The notes beneath the pieces were generated by a model. The model searched no databases. It had not been told where the DNA came from and worked only from the letters and a program-made list of their open reading frames with translations. 28,330 nucleotides of DNA from DAOUET01 sp034430155 (GTDB lineage: Bacteria; Chloroflexota; Anaerolineae; Anaerolineales; UBA4823), in contig DAOUET010000073.1 in NCBI GenBank assembly GCA_034430155.1, forward strand, positions 1 to 28,330. Reading direction: 5' to 3'. Each line of letters opens with the position of its first letter. The stretch's first letter is position 1. The translations under genes were made by a program, and so were the position numbers. This document shows positions 7,149 through 14,594 of this stretch, piece by piece.

Positions 7149-7259
7149 TTATAAAGCGTACCCGTTGGCTCGGTGCCAATCCACGGATTTACGCAGCGCC
7201 TCCCGAACTGGGGTGTTAGGCAAGCCTAATTCCTGTACCGCTTTGCTGGTAGAGGGGTT
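7149..7259 (-). pseudogene. C-terminal relic of an NAD-dependent epimerase/dehydratase
   Basis: Read on the minus strand this gives 36 codons and a TAA: SKAVQELGLPNTPVREALRK followed by SVDWHRANGYAL. The pattern ELGL-x-x-TP-x-x-EAL-x-x-x-V-x-W-x-x-x-NGY is the standard C-terminal tail of extended SDR proteins of the sugar-epimerase/dihydroflavonol reductase type. There is no start codon, and an in-frame stop lies just upstream, so only the tail survives. The breakpoint coincides with the stop of the neighbouring MTH1187-type gene, which suggests a deletion that fused the two loci. Confidence 0.6.
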
Positions 7260-7557
7260 ATCTTAATTTGGACTGCACACTGCTCACTTTATCAGCCATG
7301 CTTTCTTCCCGGTCGGTGCGGGTTCCGACTTTTATGTTGGTCGAAATCCTGGGTACACCCATGCTGTGCAGGGTTTCATGGCAGCGTTTAATGGCTGCCA
7401 TGACCTCATCCCACTCTCCGGCGAGGTTGGTGCCATTAGCATGTAGCTGTACTTCTAAATCCGTATCTTGCAAGATGCGCTCACAGGCAGCCACATAGTC
7501 GGATAAAGAGACGCCTACCCCGATAGGGATCACGCTAAATTCAGCAATTACATACAT
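7258..7557 (-). CDS. MTH1187/YkoF-type thiamine-binding protein
   Basis: A 99-residue protein of the MTH1187 (UPF0045, formerly DUF77) family: an N-terminal strand MYVIAEFSVIPIG and the family signature HANGTNLAGEWDEVMAAIK, followed by VPRISTNIKVGTRTD. Members form tetramers and some bind thiamine or thiamine pyrophosphate; the physiological role is unsettled. An ATG lies seven codons further upstream at 7578. I take the one at 7557 because AGAGGAA stands at the right distance from it and the family starts there. The C-terminus ends where the epimerase relic begins, and its last 10-12 residues do not resemble the family strongly. The end may therefore have been reshaped by the same deletion. 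Confidence 0.85.
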   Translation of the reverse strand: MYVIAEFSVIPIGVGVSLSDYVAACERILQDTDLEVQLHANGTNLAGEWDEVMAAIKRCHETLHSMGVPRISTNIKVGTRTDREESMADKVSSVQSKLR

Positions 7558-7832
7558 AGTTAATTTCCTCTTTACCATTTGGTCCTTCGTATATCTTCAG
7601 CATAAATGGAATCCCAGTTTACAAATAGAGCTAAACAGCCAGCGGAGCTCAAAACTCCCAGACAATACCATTGGCTGCGTAAATCCTGGTCTAATATTTT
7701 TTGAGTTCGGGTTTAGCGACGACGTAATGGAAAGATATGTGGTATATCGATCCTTTGGCGCCCAGAGCCAATAAACTAATAATCCTGCTCCGTTCTTGAG
7801 GGTCAGTGTCGTTTTTCAGAACTGACGTTAAA

Positions 7833-8294
7833 CTAATGAATGGTGTTCAAGTCATCCAACAGTTGCTTCTTATCGTCAGGTTCTGGGATCCCCTCTGCCA
7901 CCTTGCGGGCTTCATGCAGGCAATCCGCCATTTTTTGGTCGTTTCCAGCCACAGACTCCGCACGAGCCAGGGCTTCATAGGCATAGGCTAGAAAAAATGG
8001 CTGGCCCTCTTGGCAGGCATCCAGGGACAGCTTGCCGTATCTTCTGGCGTTATCCCCCTGGGCTAGAATGGCATATATCCTGGAGGTCTGCCAGTAACCG
8101 ATCGCCATATTTGTCTGGTTGCAATCCTCCCGTTGAGACCAGTGCCAGGTAGACGCCAGGCTTAACCGCAACATCTGCTCATCCTCCTCAGCGGTTCGCC
8201 CTTTTTTTTCAATCAGATCCCAGGCCTTATTGAAGCATTCTACGGAAAAGTATTTATGGGCAGTTGCCAGGTCAAAATCAGGCGTTTTGTTCAT
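7833..8294 (-). CDS. Conserved TPR-like protein of unknown function
   Basis: 153 residues, entirely helical by appearance and soluble, with no signal or membrane segment. The pattern YFSVECFNKAWDLIEKKGRT, then EEDEQMLRLSLASTWHW, then IGYWQTSRIYAIL and AYAYEALARAESVAG looks like three to four helical pairs of tetratricopeptide type with unusually conserved Trp residues. I recognise this as a recurring hypothetical family in bacteria, without a known role. The start is well defined: GAGGAG lies just upstream of the ATG. About 275 bp without a gene separate it from the thiamine-binding gene, so it is probably monocistronic. Confidence 0.75.
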   Translation of the reverse strand: MNKTPDFDLATAHKYFSVECFNKAWDLIEKKGRTAEEDEQMLRLSLASTWHWSQREDCNQTNMAIGYWQTSRIYAILAQGDNARRYGKLSLDACQEGQPFFLAYAYEALARAESVAGNDQKMADCLHEARKVAEGIPEPDDKKQLLDDLNTIH

Positions 8295-8413
8295 TACGCA
8301 CTCCTCTGAAACTGTTAAAAGGGATTAGGGAATCCTGATCAGGTACAGGCAGTTAGGATTTTACCGCATGATCCGCTAAACGGAAAAATCATCACCTTGT
8401 GCGTGACCCTAAG

Positions 8414-8422
8414 TGATATAAT
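8414..8422 (+). promoter_or_regulatory. Extended -10 promoter of the lipoprotein phosphoesterase
   Basis: TGATATAAT is a full consensus extended -10 element (TG-N-TATAAT). It lies about 52 bases before the ATG at 8475, which predicts a leader of roughly 45 nt. No good -35 is present at 17 bp, which is normal for extended -10 promoters of sigma-70 type. Confidence 0.5.
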
Positions 8423-8474
8423 CTAATGTTATGCCTGCCAGTGCCACCTGGTAGTTTTTTTCTGGGGAGGATCG

Positions 8475-9458
8475 ATGAAATTTAAAGTCATTACCCTTTG
8501 TTATTGTTTAACCCTTTTAGCGGCCTGCAGCCATTCGGGATCGGTGAATGTTGCTCGAGAAGGGACACTTCAACCTCCCACAGTGACAGCTGCACCTGGC
8601 GGAGAGTTAAAGAAACCCGTATTCGGTCACGTCATCATCGTGATTTTTGAAAATCTCGATTTTTCGCAGGCGGAGAAGGTGCCTTTCATGCAGAAATTGA
8701 TGACGGATTATGCCTACGCTCTAGATTACACCGCCGTCGGTCACCCAAGCTTGCCGAATTATATCGCCTTGGTCAGCGGGGATACCTATGGTTTTGGACA
8801 GGGTTGCCAACCCTCACCGGATTGTCATATTCCGGGAAACGTTAAAAGCATTGCAGATGAGCTCGAAGCTAAGGGATTGACCTGGAAAGCCTATATAGAA
8901 GCTATGCCAGAGCCGTGCACGGTTACAGATACTCCTGATTATGCCGTACGCCACAATCCTTTCATTTATTTCGATAATATCCGTGATGATCCCGTCCGGT
9001 GTGCCAGCCATGATGTTCCTTTTACCCAGTTCCAAACCGATTTGGATGGCGGAACCCTGCCAAACTTTTCCTGGATAACCCCTGACTTGTGCAATAGTAT
9101 GCATAATAAATGCGAACTGTTGGAATCAAGAGTGTATGAGGGTACTGAATGGTTATCGACCTGGCTACCAAATATCCTGGGATCCGAGCAATTTCAGCAG
9201 GATGGTTTGCTGGTCATTACTTTTGATGATGGTACCAGTGATGAGAGTTGTTGTGGTTCAACTGGCGGCGGCAAGGTATTGACCCTGTTGATATCGGATA
9301 ACCCTCAAGTTAGACGGGGCGGTTGGGCTTCGGAAACTCCCTACAACCACTATTCACTGTTGCGTACGATCGAAGATAATTGGGGCTTACCGTATTTAGG
9401 ACACAGCGGTGATGCGAAGATCCTGCCAATGGACGATTTCTTTGTTGGAACGAAATAA
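8475..9458 (+). CDS. Lipoprotein phosphoesterase (acid phosphatase/phospholipase C-like, PF04185)
   Basis: 327 residues. The first 18 form a lipoprotein signal peptide with lipobox LAAC, so the mature protein is predicted to be anchored outside the membrane through Cys18. The rest follows the phosphoesterase family shared by AcpA acid phosphatases and non-haemolytic phospholipase C: HVIIVIFENLDFSQ near the N-terminus with the metal-binding Glu-Asn, GHPSLPNYIALVSGDT, then TFDDGTSDESCCG and HYSLLRTIEDNWGLPYLG. The likely role is release of phosphate from extracellular phosphoesters; the substrate is not evident. Many Cys residues suggest disulfides in the exported domain. It is a single gene, with an extended -10 promoter and GGGAGG ribosome-binding site upstream. 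Confidence 0.87.
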   Translation: MKFKVITLCYCLTLLAACSHSGSVNVAREGTLQPPTVTAAPGGELKKPVFGHVIIVIFENLDFSQAEKVPFMQKLMTDYAYALDYTAVGHPSLPNYIALVSGDTYGFGQGCQPSPDCHIPGNVKSIADELEAKGLTWKAYIEAMPEPCTVTDTPDYAVRHNPFIYFDNIRDDPVRCASHDVPFTQFQTDLDGGTLPNFSWITPDLCNSMHNKCELLESRVYEGTEWLSTWLPNILGSEQFQQDGLLVITFDDGTSDESCCGSTGGGKVLTLLISDNPQVRRGGWASETPYNHYSLLRTIEDNWGLPYLGHSGDAKILPMDDFFVGTK

Positions 9459-9811
9459 TAGGCTTCCCAAATGGAATGCTGGCGATTCTGGAGTTTTTCC
9501 CGGGCTGACCAGTAATCGTCCAGCCTTCCCATAGTAATATTGCGACATTCTGCATCCTTATTGTTATAATTCAATATCCCTTCTAGCATCCCCCCAAGTT
9601 CACCCCTAAATTAACCCGCTGGGGTATATATTTTGCTGGACTTCTGTGCTAATCTGGTTTTCAGTTCAAATCGATCTTGATTGGATCTTTAGGAATCTCC
9701 GTGCAAGCAACCCAATTTGGCAGTACGCCACGGCAAATTCTGAAGGACCTATGGAATCCTCAGAATATAGAAACGCGATCGAATCAACAATCAGGACACA
9801 GGAGTTTACCT
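9459..9811. other. 353-bp stretch without a supported gene
   Basis: This lies between the phosphoesterase and the small ORF at 9812. It is AT-richer than its flanks, with short open frames that lack ribosome-binding sites. I see no strong hairpin with a T-run, and no convincing promoter for the downstream small gene. Confidence 0.5.
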
Positions 9812-10036
9812 ATGATAACCCTTAACGCTTTCTGCCACCCCAGCACGCTAGTAGAAGGCGCTCGCTATATCCTGCGGAACCCCAAGGATGTCAATTCTGG
9901 CTGTGAAGTGGTTACTTTGCTGGCTTACGACCCCTGCCCGGCGCTCGTGATTTTACGGGATGAGCATGGTCATCGCCAGCGCTGGCCACGCCAAGACCTT
10001 TTCCTGGTGACTGACTGCTGTGCTCCCTCAACCTGA
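9812..10036 (+). CDS. Small conserved-looking protein, function unknown
   Basis: 74 residues from an ATG with CAGGAG seven bases upstream. A longer frame reaching back to 9677 has no ribosome-binding site and a noncoding look, so I reject it. The sequence starts MITLNAFCHPSTLVEGARYI and ends in a basic, beta-strand-rich tail (ALVILRDEHGHRQRWPRQDL), possibly a small SH3-like barrel. It has four Cys with no metal-motif spacing. I do not recognise a family. Confidence 0.55.
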   Translation: MITLNAFCHPSTLVEGARYILRNPKDVNSGCEVVTLLAYDPCPALVILRDEHGHRQRWPRQDLFLVTDCCAPST

Positions 10037-10133
10037 GCATACCCAGCCTGCCAGGCCCTACCTCTGGATGGTATCCACGTGGAGAGCAATTTGGCTTGCT
10101 ACCAGCGGTTCTCGGGCGCTCTTAATTGTAAGT

Positions 10134-10529
10134 TTAGCCCTCTTTTAGTGGCGCATACAGAGCCGCAATTGCCCCGGCTGGGTCCTGTATCACGCAGAAG
10201 CGTCCACCGCCTAAGTCTCGAGGTTGGATGATCAGCTTGCCGCCCAGTTCTACGCAAAGGTCAGCGCCGGCATCGACGTCTTCGACGGTGAGATAGATCA
10301 GCCACACCGGAGGCAGGTCGGCGTTCATGCCGCGCGCATGGCAAATGCCAGCCGCGGGTTTCCCATTCATTGCCAGGCACATATTGAAGTCATCGAAATC
10401 GCCCATATCAACCGGTTCGGGATGCCATCCCACCACCTGGCTGTAAAAATCCCGGATCTCTTCCGCGTTCGATACGGTAAGATCGATCCAGGCGATTGTA
10501 CCTGTTGGGTTCGTCTCCGTCTTGCTCAT
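10134..10529 (-). CDS. VOC (glyoxalase/bleomycin-resistance) family protein
   Basis: 131 residues with the paired beta-alpha-beta-beta-beta modules of the vicinal oxygen chelate fold. Module 1 runs from TIAWIDLTVSNAEEIRDFYS to a central GICHARG. Module 2 runs from PVWLIYLTVEDVDAG to FCVIQDPAGAIAALYAP. It resembles the small cytosolic VOC proteins whose metal site is often incomplete. The usual His/Glu ligands are not clearly placed here, so a catalytic activity cannot be assigned. The start is set by AGGAGG before the ATG. It lies convergent to the small ORF at 9812 and downstream of, but about 150 bp from, the SDR gene. Confidence 0.85.
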   Translation of the reverse strand: MSKTETNPTGTIAWIDLTVSNAEEIRDFYSQVVGWHPEPVDMGDFDDFNMCLAMNGKPAAGICHARGMNADLPPVWLIYLTVEDVDAGADLCVELGGKLIIQPRDLGGGRFCVIQDPAGAIAALYAPLKEG

Positions 10530-10677
10530 GATGTTCCTCCTGGGAGGAATTTTTGGTTTATATCAAGCAGGATTGACTGGATCAACCTCACTGATCTAAG
10601 CTAGCATAATAGGCGCATTGGGCACCCTCACCACCTATCCTACCTTAATCTACCCTTGGATATTTTAAGGGGACTTA

Positions 10678-11484
10678 TCAGGCTGCCAGGAAACCGCCAT
10701 CGATGGGGATGGTAGCTCCGTGAACGTAACTGGCTAAATCGCTAGCCAACACCAGAGCCATGCAAGCCACTTCATCAGGTTGGCCTAAACGCCCGATAGG
10801 CAATCGCTGCTTGAATTCGATCCCGGTCTTTATCAGCCCCAACTTAAAACGAAAGATACCCATAGCGGCTGCTTTGGTGCCACGCGTGATAATGCCTCCC
10901 GGTAAGATCGTGTTCACCCGGAAGCCGTGTTTTGCGTGTTCCTTAGACAGCGCCCGGGTCAGGGCAATCACGCCCGCTTTGCTGATGCTGTAGTGTGATA
11001 GATCATCCTTGAAAGGTATCAGGGCTTCGATGGAAGCCACATTGATGATCACCCCACCTATTTTCTTACGGGTGCGAATCATTTGCTGGCACATCCAGTA
11101 GACCGCATCCAGATTCGTCTCGATAACCTGCTTGTAGAAACCATCATCCACGTCCAGGAATTGTTTGAAGGGGTAAATGCCAGCGTTGTTCACCAAAATA
11201 TCCGGCCCCTGCCCGTCAATCCCTTCCCAAAGAAGTTTGCGTTGCTCACCTTTGGACAAGTCGGTTACGTGTGTTCGCACATGCACGCCATAGACAGCCA
11301 GGTCGCTTTTGGTGTCGGCTAAACTCACCTCATCGATATCCACCAAATCCAAGTCTGCGCCCGCTTCTGCAAAGCGATGGGCAATCGCCCGGCCGATTCC
11401 AGCAGCTGCGCCAGTGATCAAAGCGCGCTTACCTCTGAGTGAGATCAAATCATTGATCCCATGAATGGACTTCATATTCATCAT
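10678..11484 (-). CDS. Short-chain dehydrogenase/reductase (classical SDR)
   Basis: 268 residues from the ATG at 11484; further in-frame ATGs follow at 11481 and 11475. The cofactor motif TGAAAGIGRA gives the classical Gly-x3-GxG. An acidic residue at the end of strand 2 (LVDID) favours NAD(H) over NADP(H). NNAG is present, and the catalytic residues are Ser in NVASIEAL, then Tyr-x-x-x-Lys in YSISK. It ends IDGGFLAA as classical SDRs do. The substrate is unknown. A longer frame back to 11601 adds a Trp/Tyr-rich, unlikely N-terminus that lies upstream of the promoter at 11539-11547, so it is rejected. The gene is divergent from the kor operon, which hints at a shared regulator or a metabolic link. 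Confidence 0.9.
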   Translation of the reverse strand: MMNMKSIHGINDLISLRGKRALITGAAAGIGRAIAHRFAEAGADLDLVDIDEVSLADTKSDLAVYGVHVRTHVTDLSKGEQRKLLWEGIDGQGPDILVNNAGIYPFKQFLDVDDGFYKQVIETNLDAVYWMCQQMIRTRKKIGGVIINVASIEALIPFKDDLSHYSISKAGVIALTRALSKEHAKHGFRVNTILPGGIITRGTKAAAMGIFRFKLGLIKTGIEFKQRLPIGRLGQPDEVACMALVLASDLASYVHGATIPIDGGFLAA

Positions 11485-11538
11485 CTTTCTGTAGAAAAGA
11501 GTAACCTTTCCCAACCGAATATACCAAAATTTCCAAAA

Positions 11539-11547
11539 ATTATACCA
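11539..11547 (-). promoter_or_regulatory. Extended -10 promoter of the SDR gene
   Basis: On the minus strand TGGTATAAT is a consensus extended -10 element. It predicts a transcript start near 11532 and a leader of about 48 nt before the ATG at 11484. It supports the short N-terminus chosen for the SDR. Confidence 0.5.
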
Positions 11548-11586
11548 GAATAATGGAGACAAATGATTGTGCGTCATTTCACAATA

Positions 11587-11615
11587 TTGCTCATAAAGCA
11601 CTTAGGTTATATAAT
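11587..11615 (+). promoter_or_regulatory. Promoter of the kor-hdr-etf operon
   Basis: TTGCTC (11587-11592) and TATAAT (11610-11615) are spaced by 17 bp: a perfect -10 with a half-matching -35. The predicted start is near 11622, giving a leader of about 57 nt before korD at 11679. It stands back to back with the SDR promoter, about 40 bp between the two -10 elements. Confidence 0.5.
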
Positions 11616-11678
11616 GTGAAAGGACCGGGTAGTTGTTTTTGTGGATTAGGGGTGTCCCTTGATGAACAGGGTAAAACA

Positions 11679-11963
11679 ATGAAGGTATTCACCCGCACGC
11701 CTCTCGATATTGCTAAAGTCAGAGTACCGCGCGGCCAGGTTTATATCATCCCCGAACGCTGTAAAGGTTGTAAAGTCTGCATCGAGTTTTGCCCCCAGGC
11801 TGTTCTCCAGGAGTCTGGCGAGATGAACGCCAAAGGGTACCATTATCCAGAGATTGTTCCAGGGAAGGATTCTGCCTGTGTTAATTGCGAATTCTGTATG
11901 TTGGTGTGCCCGGAATTCGCCATCTTTACCCTCCCGTTAGATGAAACCCTCAGTGGAAGATAG
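11679..11963 (+). CDS. korD: 2-oxoacid:ferredoxin oxidoreductase delta subunit (ferredoxin)
   Basis: 94 residues carrying two classical 4Fe-4S motifs, Cys28-31-34-38-Pro and Cys67-70-73-77-Pro. It moves electrons from the thiamine-pyrophosphate subunit to free ferredoxin or to the Hdr partner. The N-terminus up to YIIPERC is the usual KorD lead. An in-frame ATG at 11553 would add 42 residues, but that ATG is upstream of the predicted transcript start and the added sequence does not resemble KorD. The ATG at 11679, with a modest CAGGG before it, is therefore used. It is the first gene of the operon and its stop overlaps the next gene by 23 bases. Confidence 0.88.
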   Translation: MKVFTRTPLDIAKVRVPRGQVYIIPERCKGCKVCIEFCPQAVLQESGEMNAKGYHYPEIVPGKDSACVNCEFCMLVCPEFAIFTLPLDETLSGR

Positions 11964-13104
11964 AACGGTTCTGACGGGAAGGCATTTTATGAACGGCGAC
12001 GAAGCCTGCGCCGAGGGCGCCATCGCGGCAGGTTGCCGCTTTTTTGGCGGCTACCCCATTACTCCCTCCACCGAGATAGCCGAGCATCTTTCTCGCCGGC
12101 TGCCAGAAGTTGGGGGGATTTTCTTGCAGATGGAAGATGAGCTGGGTAGTATGGCAGCCATCTTGGGCGCTTCTGCGGCGGGCTTGAGATCGATGACGGC
12201 TACCTCTGGTCCGGGTTTCAGCCTTATGCAGGAGAACCTGGGCCTCGGGGTGATGTTGGAAATTCCCTGTGTGCTGGTAAACGTACAACGAGGATCTCCT
12301 TCCACCGGCCTGCCAACCATGCCCGGTCAATCAGACGTTATGCAAGCACGTTGGGGCTCGCACGGTGATTACCGGATCGTGGCCTATGCCCCCTGGTCGC
12401 CGCAGGAGATGTTTGATCTTACTGCGCGTGCCTTCAACGTCGCTGACCGTTATCGAGTGCCTGTTATCTTATTAGCTGATGAAGTGGTTGGTCACATGGT
12501 GGAACGCGTGATCATCCCCTCACCCGATCAGATCGAACACTGGGAGCGTAAGCGCCCTAAAACCTCTCCGAACGGACCATTTGAACCCTTCCGAGCTGAA
12601 GATCCCGATTTGGTACCCCCGATGGTCCACGCTGGCGAAGGCTATCGCTTGCATTACACTGGCCTGACCCACGACGAACGCGGCTATCCCGATATGTCTG
12701 CCGAGGTTCACCAGGCGCTGGTCACCCGTTTGGTAAATAAAATCTGCCTCAATGCGGACCAGCTGATCAGTACCGAGGACCATTACCTGGAAGACGCCCG
12801 CATCGTGGTCATCGCATATGGCTGTACTGCCAGGTCTGCCAGGCGAGCTGTTCGGGAAGCTCGAGAATTGGGAATTCCCGCAGGCTTGCTGAGATTGGTT
12901 TCATTGTGGCCCTTTCCGGATGATCGCATCCGGGAACTGGCCAGCAGGGTACAAACTTTTATCGTCGCTGAGATGAACCTGGGCCAAATTTATTGGGAGG
13001 TTGAACGCTGTTCCAAAGGATTAGTGAAGGGCGTTTTTCACGCCGGTGGTAGCATGATTCCACCACAAGCTATTCTGGATGCCATCCAGGAGGCAAACGC
13101 ATGA
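11941..13104 (+). CDS. korA: 2-oxoacid:ferredoxin oxidoreductase alpha subunit (2-oxoglutarate type)
   Basis: 387 residues: an N-terminal pyrimidine-binding domain (MNGDEACAEGAIAAGCRFF, then GYPITPSTEI) and a C-terminal transketolase-like domain (IVVIAYGCTARSARRAV, then GLLRLVSLWPFP). With KorB it oxidatively decarboxylates a 2-oxoacid with CoA, giving the acyl-CoA, CO2 and reduced ferredoxin; the reaction is reversible. KorA and KorB sequences of this type are usually 2-oxoglutarate enzymes, but branched 2-oxoacids cannot be excluded. The ATG at 11941 has no ribosome-binding site. An ATG at 11989 has GGGAAGG in front and would begin exactly at the conserved MNGDEA, so the true N-terminus may be 16 residues shorter. 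The stop overlaps korB by 4 nt. Confidence 0.92.
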   Translation: MKPSVEDRTVLTGRHFMNGDEACAEGAIAAGCRFFGGYPITPSTEIAEHLSRRLPEVGGIFLQMEDELGSMAAILGASAAGLRSMTATSGPGFSLMQENLGLGVMLEIPCVLVNVQRGSPSTGLPTMPGQSDVMQARWGSHGDYRIVAYAPWSPQEMFDLTARAFNVADRYRVPVILLADEVVGHMVERVIIPSPDQIEHWERKRPKTSPNGPFEPFRAEDPDLVPPMVHAGEGYRLHYTGLTHDERGYPDMSAEVHQALVTRLVNKICLNADQLISTEDHYLEDARIVVIAYGCTARSARRAVREARELGIPAGLLRLVSLWPFPDDRIRELASRVQTFIVAEMNLGQIYWEVERCSKGLVKGVFHAGGSMIPPQAILDAIQEANA

Positions 13105-13934
13105 CCCGCGCCGAAGTCGCCGAGCATCACCCTTTGGATGGCATTATCCGCTCCGAGCGTATGCCTCATATCTGGTGCCCGGGTTGTGGCATTGGCGTTG
13201 CCATGCGATGTTATGCCCAGGCGATCTTGGAATCGTTGATAGCGGTGGAAAAACAGGTGGTTGTTTCTGGCATTGGCTGTTCTGGTCGCGTAGCAGGTTA
13301 TATGAACATCGATTCCTACCACACAACCCATGGCAGAGCTATACCTTTTGCTACTGGAATGAAGCTGGCCAACCCCGAATTGATGGTGACCGTGTTCAGT
13401 GGAGATGGCGACCTGGTAGCTATCGGTGGGAATCACCTCATCCACGCTGCCCGCCGCAACGTTGATCTCAAGGTGATTTGTATTAATAACTTCAACTATG
13501 GCATGACGGGTGGTCAGGCCGGGCCAACCACCCCAAGGAGGGCGCGCTCTACTACCACACCCTACGGTAATCCTGAGCTCCCTTTTAATTTGCCTTACTT
13601 GTTAGCCGCTTCTGGCGCCAATTTCGTTTCCCGTTGGACGACCCTTAACGTTCGACAGATCAAAGAAGATATCCTTTTTACTTTTAACAAATCCGGCTTT
13701 ACCTTTATCGAGGTCCTGGCACCTTGCCCGGTGGGTTTTGGCAAATCCAACAATATCGAGGATGGCCTGGAGGAGATGAAAATATACCGCCAGCGTTGTG
13801 TACTGATCCACGATGGAGACGTGCGCGCCGAGGAGTTAGGCATTGATCTGCGAGAGGAACAACCTATTTATATCGGCAGGTTTGTCGATCGCAACCTGCC
13901 CCCTTACCAACCGGTACGTCTCCAAGCCATTTAA
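13101..13934 (+). CDS. korB: 2-oxoacid:ferredoxin oxidoreductase beta subunit (TPP-binding)
   Basis: 277 residues. The thiamine pyrophosphate/Mg site is GDGD at 101-104 followed by NN at 129-130. Four cluster Cys are visible: Cys26 and Cys29 in WCPGCG, Cys60 in GIGCSGR, and one in LAPCPVG. The stretch FNYGMTGGQAGPTTP is characteristic of KorB in 2-oxoglutarate oxidoreductases and related enzymes, and separates them from pyruvate enzymes. Translation is coupled to korA through an ATGA overlap. It forms the catalytic core with KorA in the cytoplasm. Confidence 0.93.
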   Translation: MTRAEVAEHHPLDGIIRSERMPHIWCPGCGIGVAMRCYAQAILESLIAVEKQVVVSGIGCSGRVAGYMNIDSYHTTHGRAIPFATGMKLANPELMVTVFSGDGDLVAIGGNHLIHAARRNVDLKVICINNFNYGMTGGQAGPTTPRRARSTTTPYGNPELPFNLPYLLAASGANFVSRWTTLNVRQIKEDILFTFNKSGFTFIEVLAPCPVGFGKSNNIEDGLEEMKIYRQRCVLIHDGDVRAEELGIDLREEQPIYIGRFVDRNLPPYQPVRLQAI

Positions 13935-13967
13935 AGGAAAGCGTTTATCAACCAGGCGAACAGAAAA

Positions 13968-14543
13968 ATGAGAAAAGAAATCCGCATCTCGGGGTTCGGA
14001 GGTCAAGGGGTTGTTCTGGCAGGTTATATCCTGGGAAAGGGTTTGGCGATTTACGAGGGGCTCGAGGCGGTTATGACCCAATCATACGGTCCGGAAGCGC
14101 GCGGTGGGGCTTCAAGTGCCAATCTCGTGGTGTCTGATGAGCTTATCGACTATCCTTTTGTGCAAAGTCCCGACATACTGGTAGCCTTGTCCCAAGGGGC
14201 TTATTCCAAATATCGTCATGAAACCAAACCTGATGCCCTGGTTTTGATCGATGATGAATTGGTCATCCCCCTTGATGAGGATGAAAATTTCAGCATCCCT
14301 GCTACCCATCTGGCGGAGGAATTGGGGCGGCGAGTGGTGGCAAACGTGGTCATGTTGGGTTTTTTTACGGCCGTGACCGATCTGGTCCATCGCCAGGCCA
14401 TGGAAAAAGCGATTGAGACTTCTGTCAAAGTTAAAACGGTGCCTTTGAATCTTCAGGCTTTTGCAACCGGGTTCGACTATGCCTTGGAGAAGCAGCGCGG
14501 TAGAGGCGAACAGATCGAGAAGCACAATGGGACCCAAGGGTAA
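13968..14543 (+). CDS. korC: 2-oxoacid:ferredoxin oxidoreductase gamma subunit
   Basis: 191 residues, a typical length for KorC. It opens with the glycine-rich CoA-interacting segment IRISGFGGQGVVLAGYIL, followed by TQSYGPEARGGASSANLVVS and the IDYP motif, both standard for the gamma family. This subunit binds CoA and completes the KorABCD set; gene order here is D-A-B-C. The gap from korB is 33 nt and the ribosome-binding site is weak (AGGCGAA), while the gap to hdrA is about 50 nt. No unusual residues are visible. Confidence 0.92.
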   Translation: MRKEIRISGFGGQGVVLAGYILGKGLAIYEGLEAVMTQSYGPEARGGASSANLVVSDELIDYPFVQSPDILVALSQGAYSKYRHETKPDALVLIDDELVIPLDEDENFSIPATHLAEELGRRVVANVVMLGFFTAVTDLVHRQAMEKAIETSVKVKTVPLNLQAFATGFDYALEKQRGRGEQIEKHNGTQG

Positions 14544-14594
14544 TCCGGTGGGGGGTGAATCACTGTTGTCTCCCGTTATTGAGGATTTTGCCGA

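Noticed and set aside
11553..11678. N-terminal extension of korD with three Cys residues
   Set aside because: Its ATG lies upstream of the predicted -10 element and the sequence does not resemble KorD.
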